Source of the DNA: Podocnemis expansa
Lineage: Eukaryota; Chordata; Testudines; Podocnemididae
Assembly: GCA_007922195.1 (NCBI GenBank)
Contig: ML681995.1
Span: forward strand, 410,314 to 474,313
DNA: 64,000 bases
Reading direction: 5' to 3'
Below the pieces are notes generated by a model that worked only from the letters and a program-made list of their open reading frames with translations, was not told the DNA's origin and did no database searches. Each line of letters starts with the position of its first letter. The stretch's first letter is position 1. The position numbers were made by a program, and so were the translations under genes. Of this stretch, positions 10,966-22,398 are shown piece by piece.

Positions 10966-12238
10966 TGATTTTTGCCTGTAATATCATCTAAGGCTTGGAC
11001 CTGCAACCCTTCCTCATGCATCTACATACATTTACTGAAGTATCCTCTGTGAAGTCAGAATTCTTTATGTAAGTTGCAGCTTTCAGTGTCATCTTTTAAA
11101 GTCCTAAAGGACTGATCCTGCTTTGTTTAATTTATTGGCAAAACTCCCAGTGGGTCAATGGGAGCAGGACTGGGTCCCATATCAGTATAATGAGACATGA
11201 GCAGTGACTTCTATGAAACTTAATAGATTCAAATTTATCAAGAGTTTTAAGAGAACACTCTGTGCATTACACCTTATCAAACAAGCAGAGAAGTCTGAAT
11301 AGCCTTTGACTTAGTCTAAAGCACGTTGGTCACAGTTAAGGTCTGATCAAAAGCCTACAGACATCAGTGGGAGTTTCTCCAGTAACTTTGGTGTGTGGCA
11401 GATCTAGCCCTGAGAACATACAATTATTTTGATGCCAAGGTATACTGTGCAAGAGACTGACTTTTCTTAAAACTGTGTGCACTGAAGTAAGAAGAGGTGA
11501 CATTTTCCTCCATTTTAAAGGGAGCATTCTCCTTGTTTTGTACTGAAAGGAAAGCCCTGTGAAAAGATGAGAATTGGGATTTAGTTGAACCTGAGATGCT
11601 GAATGAAATCAGGAGCTGGGAATCCACATGAATGAAACTAAAGGTAAAGATTAAACCAAACTGTAGTAAACCAAACTTGTTCTAATATGTTGTATCTAAT
11701 CACAGCTATTTTCCATCTCTTCATTAACTAATATTAGACAATTTGTCTACCTTCTCTGTTCTTCTTGGTAAAAGAGTTTGGATATCCCAGAATTTTGATA
11801 CAATCATGATGGAAAGCAGACATAACCTGATACTGAAATACCCTGACGAAGTGTTGTAAGCACTTTCACCAAGCACAATAAGCAGATGGCAAAGGATTGA
11901 GGAGTGTGTGTGGGGTTTTTTTTTGTTTTTGTTTTTTTTTAATAGTTTGCAATAGCTAACTTTTACTAGGAAAAAAATTCCTATTGATTTCAAAAGAAGA
12001 AAAGTTGGATCAGTGCTGAATGCATTTCAAAATCCTATCCTTAATTAACAAAGTTAACATTTCTGAGTCAATTTTTTTCTAGTCTTACTACAGTCCTGAG
12101 TTTCATGCTAGGCCAGTTGTTTTAAAATTTTACCTGTTTTTAATTTGGAAGTTCTAAGTTCATACTAGCATAGGTATTACTGCTAGTTTGTTTCCCTTAA
12201 GGCTTTATACTATTAGTATTGGATTAACCAGACCTGTT
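10966..12238. other. Unannotated, with small amniote-repeat fragments
   Basis: Pieces near 11125-11180 and 11345-11420 carry the 'gtcaatgggagcagga' type wording of a widespread palindromic amniote repeat. A T-rich tract lies near 11918-11940. No gene signal. Confidence 0.45.
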
Positions 12239-12246
12239 TCCTAGAG

Positions 12247-12556
12247 CAGGGGTTTCCAACCTTTTCCTTTGTGTGGACCACTGCATCATCATCAAAAGCT
12301 TTTGTGGACCACCATGTAAGCAAGCCATTATACAAATTTTAACATAGCCTATGACTGATGGGAGTCAAACTTGTATATCAAGGGGTATTCAAAAGGCAGC
12401 CATTTCTAATAATTTATTATGCTGACCCACAAACATACTGCACTCTTCAGAGTACATTTACCTGCAATAACTATCTCTCCCCCCTACCCCCACAGACCAC
12501 TTGCAGTACCTTCACAGACCACCAGTGGTCCATGGACCACAGGTTGGGAACCACTG
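12247..12556. mobile_element. Non-autonomous hAT element with perfect 8-bp TSD
   Basis: The ends are CAGGGGTTTCCAACC and GGTTGGGAACCACTG. The target duplication TCCTAGAG is perfect at 12239-12246 and 12557-12564. The 310-bp body is the same family as 6553-6836 (gtaagcaagccatt, tatatcaaggggtatt) and is slightly longer because the repeated 'cagaccac' words near its right end are expanded. The centre of the target, nnnTAnnn, is the pattern described for the Buster branch of hAT. Confidence 0.97.
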
Positions 12557-12564
12557 TCCTAGAG

Positions 12565-14710
12565 CATTCTTGGCCAAATTTTCCAAGATTGTGGCTTGAG
12601 GTCTACATGCAAAAATGTCTGCCCGTGGTAATTTGATATATATTGGTGGAAAACTGTGTGAATTTCTGCTTGTTAATCTTAAATATCTAATAATGTGAAT
12701 TTGATCTTCTGTGTCCAGGGCAGAGCTGTGTATGAGGCGATGTGTGTGAAGACAGTCTACAAAGCTGCACTGATTGTGAGTTTTAGTTGGTAAGCTATTC
12801 ACTCTGGTCTGAATTATGCTTTCTGGGGTCTGTGATCACCTCACTTGATCCCTTAAGCTGCACTCAAAATGCAGAATTGTTAGTTGTTTTATCATTGAGA
12901 CTGAAATCTTCCAGGGCCAGGGGTCTTTTATCAAGTCATGAAAGCTCTGGGAGAAAACTGTAAATTACTTAGTATTGGGAGCAAGGCAATGTCCAGGTCA
13001 TTGCTACAAGTTCTGAAGAGAGCAGGGAAATGAGAATGACATGGAGCTGGTTGATGACACACTCTAGAATCCTAGTTACGTTCTACCTAGTCATTGCTAT
13101 ATAAATACTTAATTACATTACAGCTGTTAGGAAAAGAAAACCCCCAAAACTAAACCAAACCAAAAAACCATACCCAACCCCTGGCAGAACAACCAAGAAA
13201 AACGGTAGGGAGTCTTTCAGTGGGATGATATTAAGACTGTAGATGCCAAAATAGCCATGGACATGCCTCCTCCTGCTTAACACTTTGTGTTCCGCTTCTT
13301 TCCACGTTGTACAATCCTATGGTCTTCAAATGATATCCTCAGTTCTGCCTAGTCGTCTCCATCTGCCAGTGAAGTGAATGGTGTTGCACAGCTCTAATTG
13401 AGGGCAGAATTTAAAAATAATGCAGTTTCATGGTTATAACTAAAGGCAGCATATGGTCTTCAGAGTCATCTTTACTGCTGCTGAAGCACAACATGGAAGA
13501 AACATACCTTGATATTCAGATTCCAGGCTGAGTTTGCAGGGCTAGCAGAGAAATGTGCCTTTTTACTTGTAAACTAAGCACACTTGGTATGGAATCACCA
13601 AAACACAATAAATATGGAATCTCCATAAGCGACAATGCCACTTTTCATATTACAGTTACTGAGGAGGAAATTCAACACTGTGCAAGTGACCAGCAACATT
13701 TATTTGCCAGACTGCTAGAGGTGGAAGGGCAGATACACTGGTACAGATTAGTGTCAGCCAGGCCCTGCACTCTTCCTTGATTTTTGCACTACTGCCTCCA
13801 GCACAGAGGGAGTAGCAGGCTCCACAGAGCTGCTACACCCATCTCATGTGCCACTAGACAAGAGGGGTAGAGCTGTGTCAAAGGGCCTGTGCAGCCATGA
13901 TGGCATACAAGTGAGCATTGGTTGGGCAGGTTGCAGAACCTGTTGCAGTATGTGTAGACTGCAGCCAGCAGACTGGGAGAAGTGTGACTCCCAGAGTCAC
14001 AATATCACATCCAGGCTGTTCCACTGTTCCTTGCTTGGGCCTGGAGCATAAATCTCATGAGGTATAGAGATACTGCTCAATTACTGATCCATAGCTATGC
14101 ATTTTTTTCTCGGTTATGCATGTCCCTAAATTCTGACAGAGGTTTATAGAACTGCAGGTAATTCTCAGTAACACTACAGAATACAAAGCTCTGGACTCTG
14201 ACTGACTTAATGTTGTTAGACAATCAGAATACAGAGATTTGTGTAATCACTCTATGGTTATGTCTCAATAACTGCGTATTGATAACTCAGATCTTGCCCT
14301 TTGGCTACCATATCCAGGAGATAATATGCTTGCAATGAATATGGTCAACTCAATTTCTGACCAACCTCCCTTACTGACACTCCACCTAATTCCAGATATA
14401 AAATAAATTTGAATTAAATTATTTTTCCTAATAGAAGGAGCAGAGGACAATAACCTTACCCCAGGGGAAGGAGGCTTTGTGAGGGAGTTATGGGAAGGAC
14501 TGGAGTAAGGTGAAGTGACTGAGTGAAAAGAAGGTCAGCAACTGAAAAAGTTCTGAGGACGTTAGCCAGTAGAAGTTCTGAGGATGTTAGCCATTCAGAG
14601 AAGAGGAGTTTATCACAGACGGTCTGACTATTGCAGTAAAGACAAATTACTCATTAAATTATAGTGCTCCTTTTAAACTCAGTAATAATCGTATCTTGCA
14701 TTGTGGTAGG
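12565..14710. other. No recognised feature
   Basis: About 2.1 kb of mixed composition. An A/C-rich simple tract occurs near 13136-13200. Open frames up to 96 codons (for example 12512-12802 on the minus strand) overlap the adjacent hAT or show nothing recognisable. Confidence 0.45.
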
Positions 14711-14913
14711 TTCCAGTGGGGTAGCTGGGTTAGTCCGTGTACAGCAAAAGCAACAAGAGTCCTGTGGCACCTTACAGTCTAACAAATTTCTTTGGGCATA
14801 AGCTTTCGTGGGCTCCAATGCATCTGACAAAGTGGGTAGGACCCCACAAAAGCTTATGCCCAAAGAAATTTTTTAGCCTTTAAGGTGTCTCAGGACTCCC
14901 ATTGTTTTTGCTG
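14711..14913. mobile_element. Inverted pair of Cry-type SINE bodies
   Basis: A plus-strand SINE (ggtagctgggttagtccgtg, cctgtggcaccttacagtct, cataagctttcgtgggc) runs to about 14835. The same body then returns in reverse (ccccacaaaagcttatgccc, ctttaaggtgtctcaggact). The result is an imperfect hairpin of roughly 200 bp centred near 14838. The body variant ('gggcataagctttcgtgggc') differs from the other copies in the window, so this is a different subfamily. Confidence 0.8.
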
Positions 14914-16600
14914 TATCTTGCATTAAAAATCATTGGCCTTTAGTCTTCTAAGATAAGGTTAGTACCTTATAAAAGGATTCACTTTTAAGTAATTGATTTA
15001 ATTATGTCTGATAATGCTTCAAAATATTGTAATAAATTTATTATATACTGTTAAAATAATGAAATATGACTCAGAAGGTACTATAGCAAGATGTCCTGCT
15101 ATTAGAACTTCTGTGAAGAGACAACTGGTTTTTTGCCATGAATTTGGTACGTGAATGAGCTAATGTGAGTTATCATGGTTCTGCTGTATTGTCAGTCATT
15201 TCTCATTAGAAATTTATAAGGATCTAATAAAGTAATTAATGTGGTCGCTGAACTGAAAACTGGACAGAACTATCTCATAAGTTTATTAACTTTGGCAATG
15301 GTAAATAAATACATTTCCTCTTTTTATCTCCTGAGTTAGGTAACCTGATACAGTACACAAATTGTTGGTTGTACTGCAAAATTGCAAGCTTTTATTTGTT
15401 TATTTTTTTGGTTCTAGTCAATTTTCTTGAAATAACAGTGAATCCAATCTTTCAACAAAAGTTTGGACAGGTACTAAGTGAACATAGACATACAGACTGT
15501 GCCATTCTACCAGTGTATTGAAAATTAAAGCAGCATCCGGGATAGCAATATTTCTAATTTTTCCAAAGGAAATAAAAGCATAAGATGAAATAGCATATTC
15601 ACAGGCTTCTTTATGGCTTTCAGTAGAATTGTGCTCAACTTTGTAGCAGCAGTTTTGGAGGTGTTCTCCGATTTTGTTTCATATGTGTAAGTTTTGGTTT
15701 GTTCAAAATCAAAAGACTTAAAATGAAACTTAGTTGACATTGTTTAGTTGTGCCTGGTTTCAAAATGAAATCATCAAGTTTTTCATGGTTTCTACCCAAA
15801 ACCATGTATAACCAAGGTTAAGTCTCAGGTTTTCTGAAGTTTTGCACAACTTTGTCTCCTTTTTCATTATGAAGATGGAAAAATCACCGCAATGGGTTTC
15901 ACTTTGAAAATATGAGCACATACTGTTTTGCATTTACCATTTTCAAAGTGCCATGCAGACATCACTAAATTCTCGCAATATGCTTGTGAGGCAGTTATGA
16001 ACACATTATCACCACTGTTTTACTGAAAGCTTAAACTACCATGTAATAGGCTGACTTATTAGAAAGATTATATTTATTGTTTTAATTATTTCTTTAGAAA
16101 ATGAGCTCAGTTTACAAGATGATTTTTTCCTAACTGCCAACCCCACAAACACTGCTGAGAAGCCTGAAAGCTAGATGTTATTTTTCCTTGTGTATCTTTA
16201 TCTGTCATAAATGTACTACATGCCAAATTCTATCCTCATGCATGGTTGTGTAACCTAGTTGTCTACAAACTATATACTCTACTGTTGTGCCTTTTGTAGT
16301 CACTGGGTTAGTGTGGGTGTAAGTGATTGGAATTTAGTAACAACTGATGAGCAAGTAGGAATAAAATCCATCTCTCATTTAGCTGAGTTTATTCTGCAGA
16401 ATAAAGATGATATATGTTACTGAAGTAACGGGATATAACTCTGAATGTGAACTAAGGCCCCAGTCCTGCAAACATTAAGTGAAGTGTTTAACTGTGAACT
16501 ATGAATTTTATGGGACTACTCAGAGAGCCTGATTCGAGTCCTCTGAGGTCAGTGAAAGTTCTGCCCTTAAGGTTACTGGAAACAGGAGCAGGCCCATCAT
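14914..16600. other. AT-rich DNA; palindromic amniote-repeat fragment at the end
   Basis: Nothing recognised until about 16445. From there, wording such as cagtcctgcaaacattaagt and gggactactcagag belongs to a common amniote repeat. That repeat resumes at 17198, so the intervening hAT was inserted into it. Confidence 0.5.
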
Positions 16601-16608
16601 GCATAAAG

Positions 16609-17197
16609 TAGGAATGTAAAAATTAGTTTAATTTAAAATCCCTTTAAAAGTTCTAAAAATAGAACATTTAAATGGTTAGACACTGGGGGGGGGTGTGAAG
16701 CCTGCTGAGCACCTCTCACTCACAGGGAGCTGCGCAGAGCCAAACTCAGCAGCTTGCCTTCCCTTGCTCCAAGCCTCCCTCTCTTGTGGGGATCTGAGCC
16801 CAGCTGTGGCTTGCCCTCTCTCCCTTCCCCCAGGAGCCCAGCACAGCTGCAAGTCATCTTGCTGGGAGCCGCTGTGGCTTGCCCTCCCTCTGCTGAGAGC
16901 TAGACTCCAGGTCCAGAGCAGAGCCCAGCTGCTTCTTATCTTGCCCCTCCCCTCACTGGGACTGGGAGCTGAGCCCAACTGTAGCTGGCCTCCCTTGCTG
17001 TGCTGGGTTCTTCTCATGGGGAGTTGAAGCCAGCTGTGGCTATACCACCTATCCCTCCTGTGCTTTCCAGTTACTCTCATTGGTAGGGAGCCTGTTTAGC
17101 TGCGGATGGCTCCACCTTCTCCAGATTAAAATATAATCAGCTGTTTAATATGTTTAAGCAGGTGATTATTGTTTAACAATTAACCTGTACATCCCTA
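16609..17197. mobile_element. GC-rich non-autonomous hAT element
   Basis: The left end TAGGAATGTAAAAATTAG pairs with the right end, whose inverse begins TAGGGATGTACAGGTTAA. The flanks gcataaag (16601-16608) and gaataaag (17198-17205) agree at 7 of 8. The core holds a degenerate tandem repeat of gagcccagctgtggcttgcc-like units at about 16722, 16787, 16860, 16960 and 17015, which opens long frames on both strands without coding meaning. Confidence 0.9.
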
Positions 17198-17606
17198 GAA
17201 TAAAGTTAAGCACATGAGTAGGACTGGGGCACAAGAGCAGGTTTCCAAGCAAGTTGAAGTCATTAGAAAGTTACTTAGAATCTTAGGCATTTAAGATTGG
17301 AAGGGATCTCAGGAGATCATGTAGAGACCAACTCCATGCTCAAAGCAGGACCAATCCCAGCTAAACCATCCCAGCCCAGGCTTTGTCAAGCCACACCTTA
17401 AAAACCTCTAAGGATGGAGATTCCACCACCTCTGTAGTTAACCCATTCCAGTGCTTCACCACTCTTCCAGTAAAAAGTTTTCCTAATATTCAAACTAGAC
17501 CTACCCCACCACAACTTGAGACCATTGTTTTGCTATCTGCCACCACTGAAAACAGTCTAGCTCTGTCCTCTTTGGATCCCCCCTTTCAGATAGTTGAAGG
17601 CTGTTA

Positions 17607-17652
17607 TCAGATTCTTTCTCTTCTCTTCTCTTCTCTTCTCTTCTCTTCTCTT
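17607..17652. repeat. Pentanucleotide microsatellite (TTCTC)n
   Basis: About eight TTCTC units lie within the CR1 3' region, where the ancestral sequence has a short ttctcttctc seed. Confidence 0.95.
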
Positions 17653-18063
17653 CTGCAAACTAAAGAAACCTAGTTCCCCCAGCTCCTAAGTCACGTGTTT
17701 AAGCCCCCAAATAATTTTTGTTGTCCCCCACTGGACTCTATTCAATTTGTTCACATCCTTACTGTAGTGTGGGGCCCAAAACAGAACACAACAGTACCTC
17801 AAATGAGACATCACCAGTGCCAAACACAGGGAATAATCACTTCCCTTGATCTGCTGGCAATGCTCCTACCGATGCAGTGCAATATGCCATTAACTTTCTT
17901 GGCAACAAGGGCACACTGTTGATTCATATCCAGTTTTTTTGTCCACTGTAACACCCCAGTCCTTTTTTGCAGAAATGCTACTTAGTTGGTCCCCAGTTGT
18001 AGCAGTGCATAGGATTCTTCCATCCTAAGTGCAGGACTCTACACTTGTCCTTGTTGAACCTTA

Positions 18064-19032
18064 TCATATTTCTTTTGTCCAATCCTCTAATATGTCTGGG
18101 TCACTCTGTATCTTTTCCCTACTCTCCAGCATATTTATCACTCCCCTCCCCAGCTTAGTGTTAACCACAAACTTACTGAAAGTGCAGTCAGGGCCATACT
18201 GGGGAGAAAGAGGGGGTGATTGCTCAGGTCCCGCAGTTCCATGGGCCCTGCACTGTCCTGCTGTGAGCAGGGCAGCACGGGGCATGTACTGTTGCCCCCC
18301 GCCCCCATGGCTGTGCTGCCTTTGGTGCAGAGCTTCTCTGCTCTGGGCCAGCCCCTGCACCCAACAGGTGGCCCAGGGGTAGAGTAGGCCAGCCCAGAGG
18401 CCAGGCTCTGCTCTCCCACCCCTCTTCTGGGCCAGCTGTTCCACCCTAGGGGTGGGGAGGGCCAGCCCAGAGGCCGGGTGGGAAAGCGGATCCTGGTCCC
18501 TGGGCCAGCCTGCTCTGCACCTGGGGGCGGAGTGGATGGCTTGGGGGGGGCAGGATCGTGCGAGCTGGCCTCTGGGCCACCCCACCCCACCTCCCAATGC
18601 GGGAGTTGGAGGGGCCCACAAGCCGATTGGCCCTGGACCCTGCACCCCCCAGGGATGGCCCTGGCTGAAGTTCACCACATCATCCAGATCATTAATGAAG
18701 ATGTTGGCCAAAACTGGCCCCGGGACTGAACCCTGCGGCACTCTGCTTGATACCAGTTGCCAAGTACACATTGAGCTGTTGATTGCTACCCATTAAGCCC
18801 GGTGATCTAGTCAGCTTTCTGCTCATTTTATAGTCCATTTATTCAGCCCGTGCTTCTTTAACTTGCTGGCAAGACAACTGTGGGAGACCATATTAAAAGG
18901 TCTGCTAAAGTCAAGGTATATCACATCCACTACTTTCTCCACATCCACAGAGCCAATCTTATCATAGGAGGGAATTGGGTTGGTCAGGTATAACTTGCCT
19001 TTGGTGAATCCATGCTGATTCTTTTTGATCAC
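18064..19032 (-). pseudogene. CR1 reverse transcriptase remnant
   Basis: This encodes part of a non-LTR reverse transcriptase, which in life copies CR1 RNA at a nicked target. The upstream piece (19032-18823) contains QHGFTKGK and VDVIYLDFSRPFNMVSH, the region of catalytic motif A (normally YLDFSKAFDTVSH). The downstream piece (18771-18064) contains SRVPQGSVPGPVLANIFIND and, after the transposon insertion, TFSKFVVNTKLG where an active enzyme has FADDTKL. Both catalytic aspartates of that motif are lost. The inserted element plus its 8-bp duplication is 483 bp, a multiple of three, so a 235-codon frame runs straight through it. That is coincidence, not a fusion gene. Confidence 0.9.
18189..18663. 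mobile_element. GC-rich hAT-like insertion in the CR1
   Basis: The ends are CAGGGCCATACTGGGG and the inverse CAGGGCCATCCCTGGGGGG. The flanks agtgcagt (18181-18188) and gctgaagt (18664-18671) agree at 5 of 8, a decayed 8-bp duplication. The interior is 475 bp, GC-rich and non-coding. It splits the reverse-transcriptase remnant, which proves it arrived after the CR1. Confidence 0.8.
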
Positions 19033-19660
19033 TATCCTCTCTTCCTTATGCCTCTAAATGGATTTCTTGAGGAATTGCTTCATGCTTTTCTGGGGGACTG
19101 AGGTGAAACTGACTGGTCTGTAATTTCCCAGCCCCTCCTCCTTCCCTTTTTAAAAGATGGACATCATATGTGCCTTCTTCCAATTGTCTGGGACTTCTCT
19201 CAATCACCATGAGTTTTCACAGATAATGGCCAATGGTTCTGCAATCACACCAGTCAATGCCTTCTGCACCCTAGGATGCATTATATCCAGCCCCAAGGAT
19301 TGTGCCTGTTCCTCTTTTCTAAATACTTTTGAATCTACTTTTACCACTGAGGGCTATTAACTTCCTGCCCAAACTGAACAGCCTAATGCAGTAGTCTGGG
19401 CGCTGACATTGTTTGAGAAGAAAGAGAGAAAAAAGGCATTGACTACTTCAGTTTTTTCCACCTCATCTGTTACTAGGCTGCCTCATCATTCAGTAAGGGG
19501 CACTTTCCTTGATCACCTTCATATTGCTAATATACCTTTAAAAACCCTTTCTGTTACTCTTCACATTTGTTGCTAGCTTCACCTCCAAATTTTACCTATC
19601 TGTGACTGTGCTCCAGTGAAGTTCCCACCAACTCTGCTACTCCAATCACCTCATAATTTG

Positions 19661-19798
19661 GCTGTGCTGGGCTTCCAATTCTTCCTGCTTGTATCCTAGG
19701 CTTCTTGAATACTTTAGTGGGTTTTGGATCAGACTCAATGAACACTTGAGTTAGAAAATACCATTTTTGCATAGCTACTTTTCTAACTGTAACCGCAC
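19661..19798. other. Short unassigned spacer
   Basis: It lies between the CR1 and a MIR-like fragment; nothing is recognised. Confidence 0.4.
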
Positions 19799-19905
19799 TT
19801 CAAATGACTTGTCCAAGGTCACACTGAGTCAGTGACAGAGCTGAATTAGAACCAAGGACTTCTTGGCTACCAAACCTGAGTTCTATCCACCATGTCATAA
19901 AGCCT
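19799..19905 (-). repeat. MIR-like CORE-SINE fragment
   Basis: The antisense MIR core is clear: atgacttgtccaaggtcaca, gtgacagagctgaattagaa, and ttctatccaccatgtc. Confidence 0.8.
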
Positions 19906-20077
19906 CTCAGAAATATGAAAAGACTTTATAAACATACAGGTTTAAAAAACTACTGATGGACATAAAGGAGCAGGTACATTAAAAGTTTTTCTTAGGGATG
20001 CAGTGTATAATTTATTTGAAAAGTCAACTTGCTTGCTGGTATGGTTTTTCTTTCCATTTTGTATTGGAAATGAATGA

Positions 20078-20330
20078 CTGTCTTGTGATGAAAACACTGG
20101 ACTGGGGTGCAGGTGATCTGGGTTCAGTCTTTGGCTCTGCAACAGACTTTCTTTGTAACTATGGTCAAGTCACTTAACCTCATTATCCCTCAATTTTCCC
20201 ATTTGTAAAGTGGAGGTATCACTACTTTCCTTCCTGACAAGGGTGTTGCATAGGTATATTAAAATAACGGTTTGTGAAGCATTATGATACTAAGGTCATA
20301 ATGAGTACAGAAGTAACCTATGGGTAAGTA
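20078..20330 (+). repeat. MIR-like CORE-SINE
   Basis: The sense core runs tggctctgcaacagac, ggtcaagtcacttaacctca, and ttttcccatttgtaaagtgg, followed by gtttgtgaagcattatgata, the amniote MIR 3' wording. It is longer than the other MIR-like copies here. It lies 170 bp from an opposite-orientation fragment. Confidence 0.85.
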
Positions 20331-21012
20331 CACAGAGAGAATTCTCCTGGATAGCCACATACTGGAAGCTCTTTTATTATTATTATTAAAAAAAACCCCA
20401 CCTCCTCTCTAAATAAAGATGTATATATCAATAACTTTTTAATAAATATTGTTATAAGTGAACCAGTAAAATTAAGCTACTTTAAATTAATTAAAACTTT
20501 GCTCTGTGCACATGATAATACTCAATTAGTTTTGCTCACCTTATGAACCTCATGGAAATATTTTTGATGGGAGTCACTTGCATTTAAATTCTAAGTCCTC
20601 TTCTAAATATCTTTAATCAGATTAATTAATTTTCAACTGATAAGCAATCATGTCCTAAGTATGCTTTTCATACTTCAATATTGCCAAGTAAAACATTGCG
20701 GTGACCAGGAAAAAAATTCTACAAATGTTACATGGCATTCTTAAAAAATAAAACAAACTGAAAAACACCAAAGAAACCACACCCCACACAACCTTTGGGT
20801 TTTTTTATTGTATTGTACATCAATCATATATAAAGCACATCATATTCCAGAAGAGAAAATAAAGCATGTAAAACTTTTAAGTGAGATAACACAAAAGAAA
20901 TAAGAAAACCACAGGAATTTTCAACAGTGCTAACTCCAGACAACTTGTAGGTGGTTTAAAGCACTGTTTTTTTGGTGGTGATGTGTGTGTGTTAGTTTTA
21001 CTGATCAATTCT
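20331..21012. other. AT-rich DNA, possible conserved non-coding stretch
   Basis: No repeat is recognised. About 20430-20690 is dense in homeodomain-type words (ttaattaa, caattagt, gattaattaattttc) with no microsatellite character. An enhancer is only a possibility; composition alone could produce this. Confidence 0.35.
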
Positions 21013-21312
21013 ACTGCTAAAGGTATATATGTATTTGTGTTCTGGGGAATATTTGGATTTTTTTCATCATGTAAATATTTAATAGAACATGGGCCAAGTC
21101 ATTAGGCTGTCACCTAACTTTTTCACATGATGTCCTATCTTGCATTTTAGAGCACTCTATCATAAGGTAAATAAAATAAACCATTTCCAAAGGGGTAGCC
21201 ATGTCAGTCTAGTTCAGCAAAACAAACAAGGAGTCCTCTGGCACTTTTAAAGATTAACAAATGTATTTATCGCATGAGCTTTTGTGGGAGAAAATCCCAC
21301 TTTGTCAGATGC
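21013..21312 (+). mobile_element. Repeat X followed directly by a complete Cry-type SINE
   Basis: 21013-21189 matches repeat X (catcatgtaaatatttaata, gatgtcctatcttgcatttt, ctatcataaggtaaata). 21187-21312 is a near full-length SINE with tRNA-derived head (aggggtagccatgtcagtct, agttcagcaaaac), body (ctctggcacttttaaagatt) and CR1-like tail (gtgggagaaaatcccacttt). The order X then SINE is the same as at 9818-10077. Confidence 0.8.
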
Positions 21313-21456
21313 TCTCAGCACTGCCCGAAGCCCAGCTGGTGCTGAGCAGCACGGGCTGGATAAGTAGAAGTTTTAGGGGCTGGAGACTGGAGTTCCCCTT
21401 TTTAGCTGGGGTCCAAGGCTTCAGCCCTTTTAGCCCCTGTGATAATCTAGCCTGGA
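21313..21456. mobile_element. hAT end fragment
   Basis: The words ggcttcagcccttttagccc and gataatctagcctgg match the right end of the element at 50711-51270 (ggcttcagcccttttggtcc, attaatctggccctg). Only this end is present, abutting the SINE. Confidence 0.7.
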
Positions 21457-22398
21457 AAATAAGGTGGGTTTTTTTTGCCCTTGTTAAAAAGAATTCTTAG
21501 AATCATTTTTTTGGTAAGCTCTAGGGCCACCATGATCTGGAGCACGGGCTTGAAATCTGTTTGAGAGTTTGCCTTTATATAAAAAAGTGCACTTTATTGT
21601 CTCTGATAAAATGCAGGAGGAGATAAACTGTGGTGATAAATTGTGTTGAAAGGAGAAAAGATACGTATTTCATTTGTTAAGCGAATTAAGAGTTCCTGTT
21701 TGCAAAGGACATGTGAATGTTAGTGGGTGGAAAACATCTCATCGTCATTACTGTTGTATAACATATTTTATCCTCGCTCTCCATTGTGTAGGGTAACTTC
21801 ATGTAACGTATATAATATGAATAATGAAAAACAGGTTCAACAGCCTCTCCTACTCTTTTAGGTCAATGTCAGTACAGACTTCCTAAATTCTATCAACGTT
21901 TCTGAGATACTGAAAGTATTTCAAGCCAGTGGCCCTGATATGTGGTGAAGTAAGCACGAGTAAGTGTCTCAGATTCTTACCAATCTGTAGGGCCAGATTC
22001 TGCCACTTCTGTTACTTAAAATGGGTTTCTTATTCCAAGCTAACATGTTCTCCTCGGGGCCCTGGCAAGGGGTAGGTATATATGGACAATGAAATATTAC
22101 TGGGGTCTCTGGGCCCTATCCAGGGTTAGGTCCTTGGAGCTGAGTGAGGGTTGCTACTCATCTTGCTGGTGCTCTGAATGGAAAGACCTCAACTGACTTT
22201 GGAGGTGGCTGAAGCGACTTTTTGTGCAAGGAAGGGAGGCCTACAAGTGGACATAGTGAGCACCGCTGGTTAAAGTAGACTGGGTGGTAAAATGAGAGCT
22301 CCCCACATCCCATTTCAAAGAAGATAGGAAGTGGCATGGGTTAGGAAGGAGCTGTGCTCCCTCTCACTCCTTTTCATTTAATGCGAGTCAGACCAGAA
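21457..22398. other. No recognised feature
   Basis: Mixed sequence without gene or repeat signature. Confidence 0.4.

Larger units (their letters stand above)
17275..19660 (-). mobile_element. CR1 LINE, 2.4 kb, 5'-truncated, on minus strand
   Basis: The plus strand reads through the reverse complement of a CR1: the 3' end near 17275 (attggaagggatctcagg), then the UTR (tgtggggcccaaaacaga, ctgctggcaatgctcctacc), then reverse-transcriptase sequence to about 19360 and degraded upstream sequence to about 19660. A TTCTC microsatellite has expanded inside it at 17607-17652 and a GC-rich DNA transposon interrupts it at 18189-18663. Stops and frameshifts separate the coding pieces. CR1 is the dominant LINE of turtles, crocodilians and birds. 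Confidence 0.95.

Noticed and set aside
16676..17080. 134-codon minus-strand frame
   Set aside because: It lies wholly inside a non-autonomous hAT with a degenerate tandem core.
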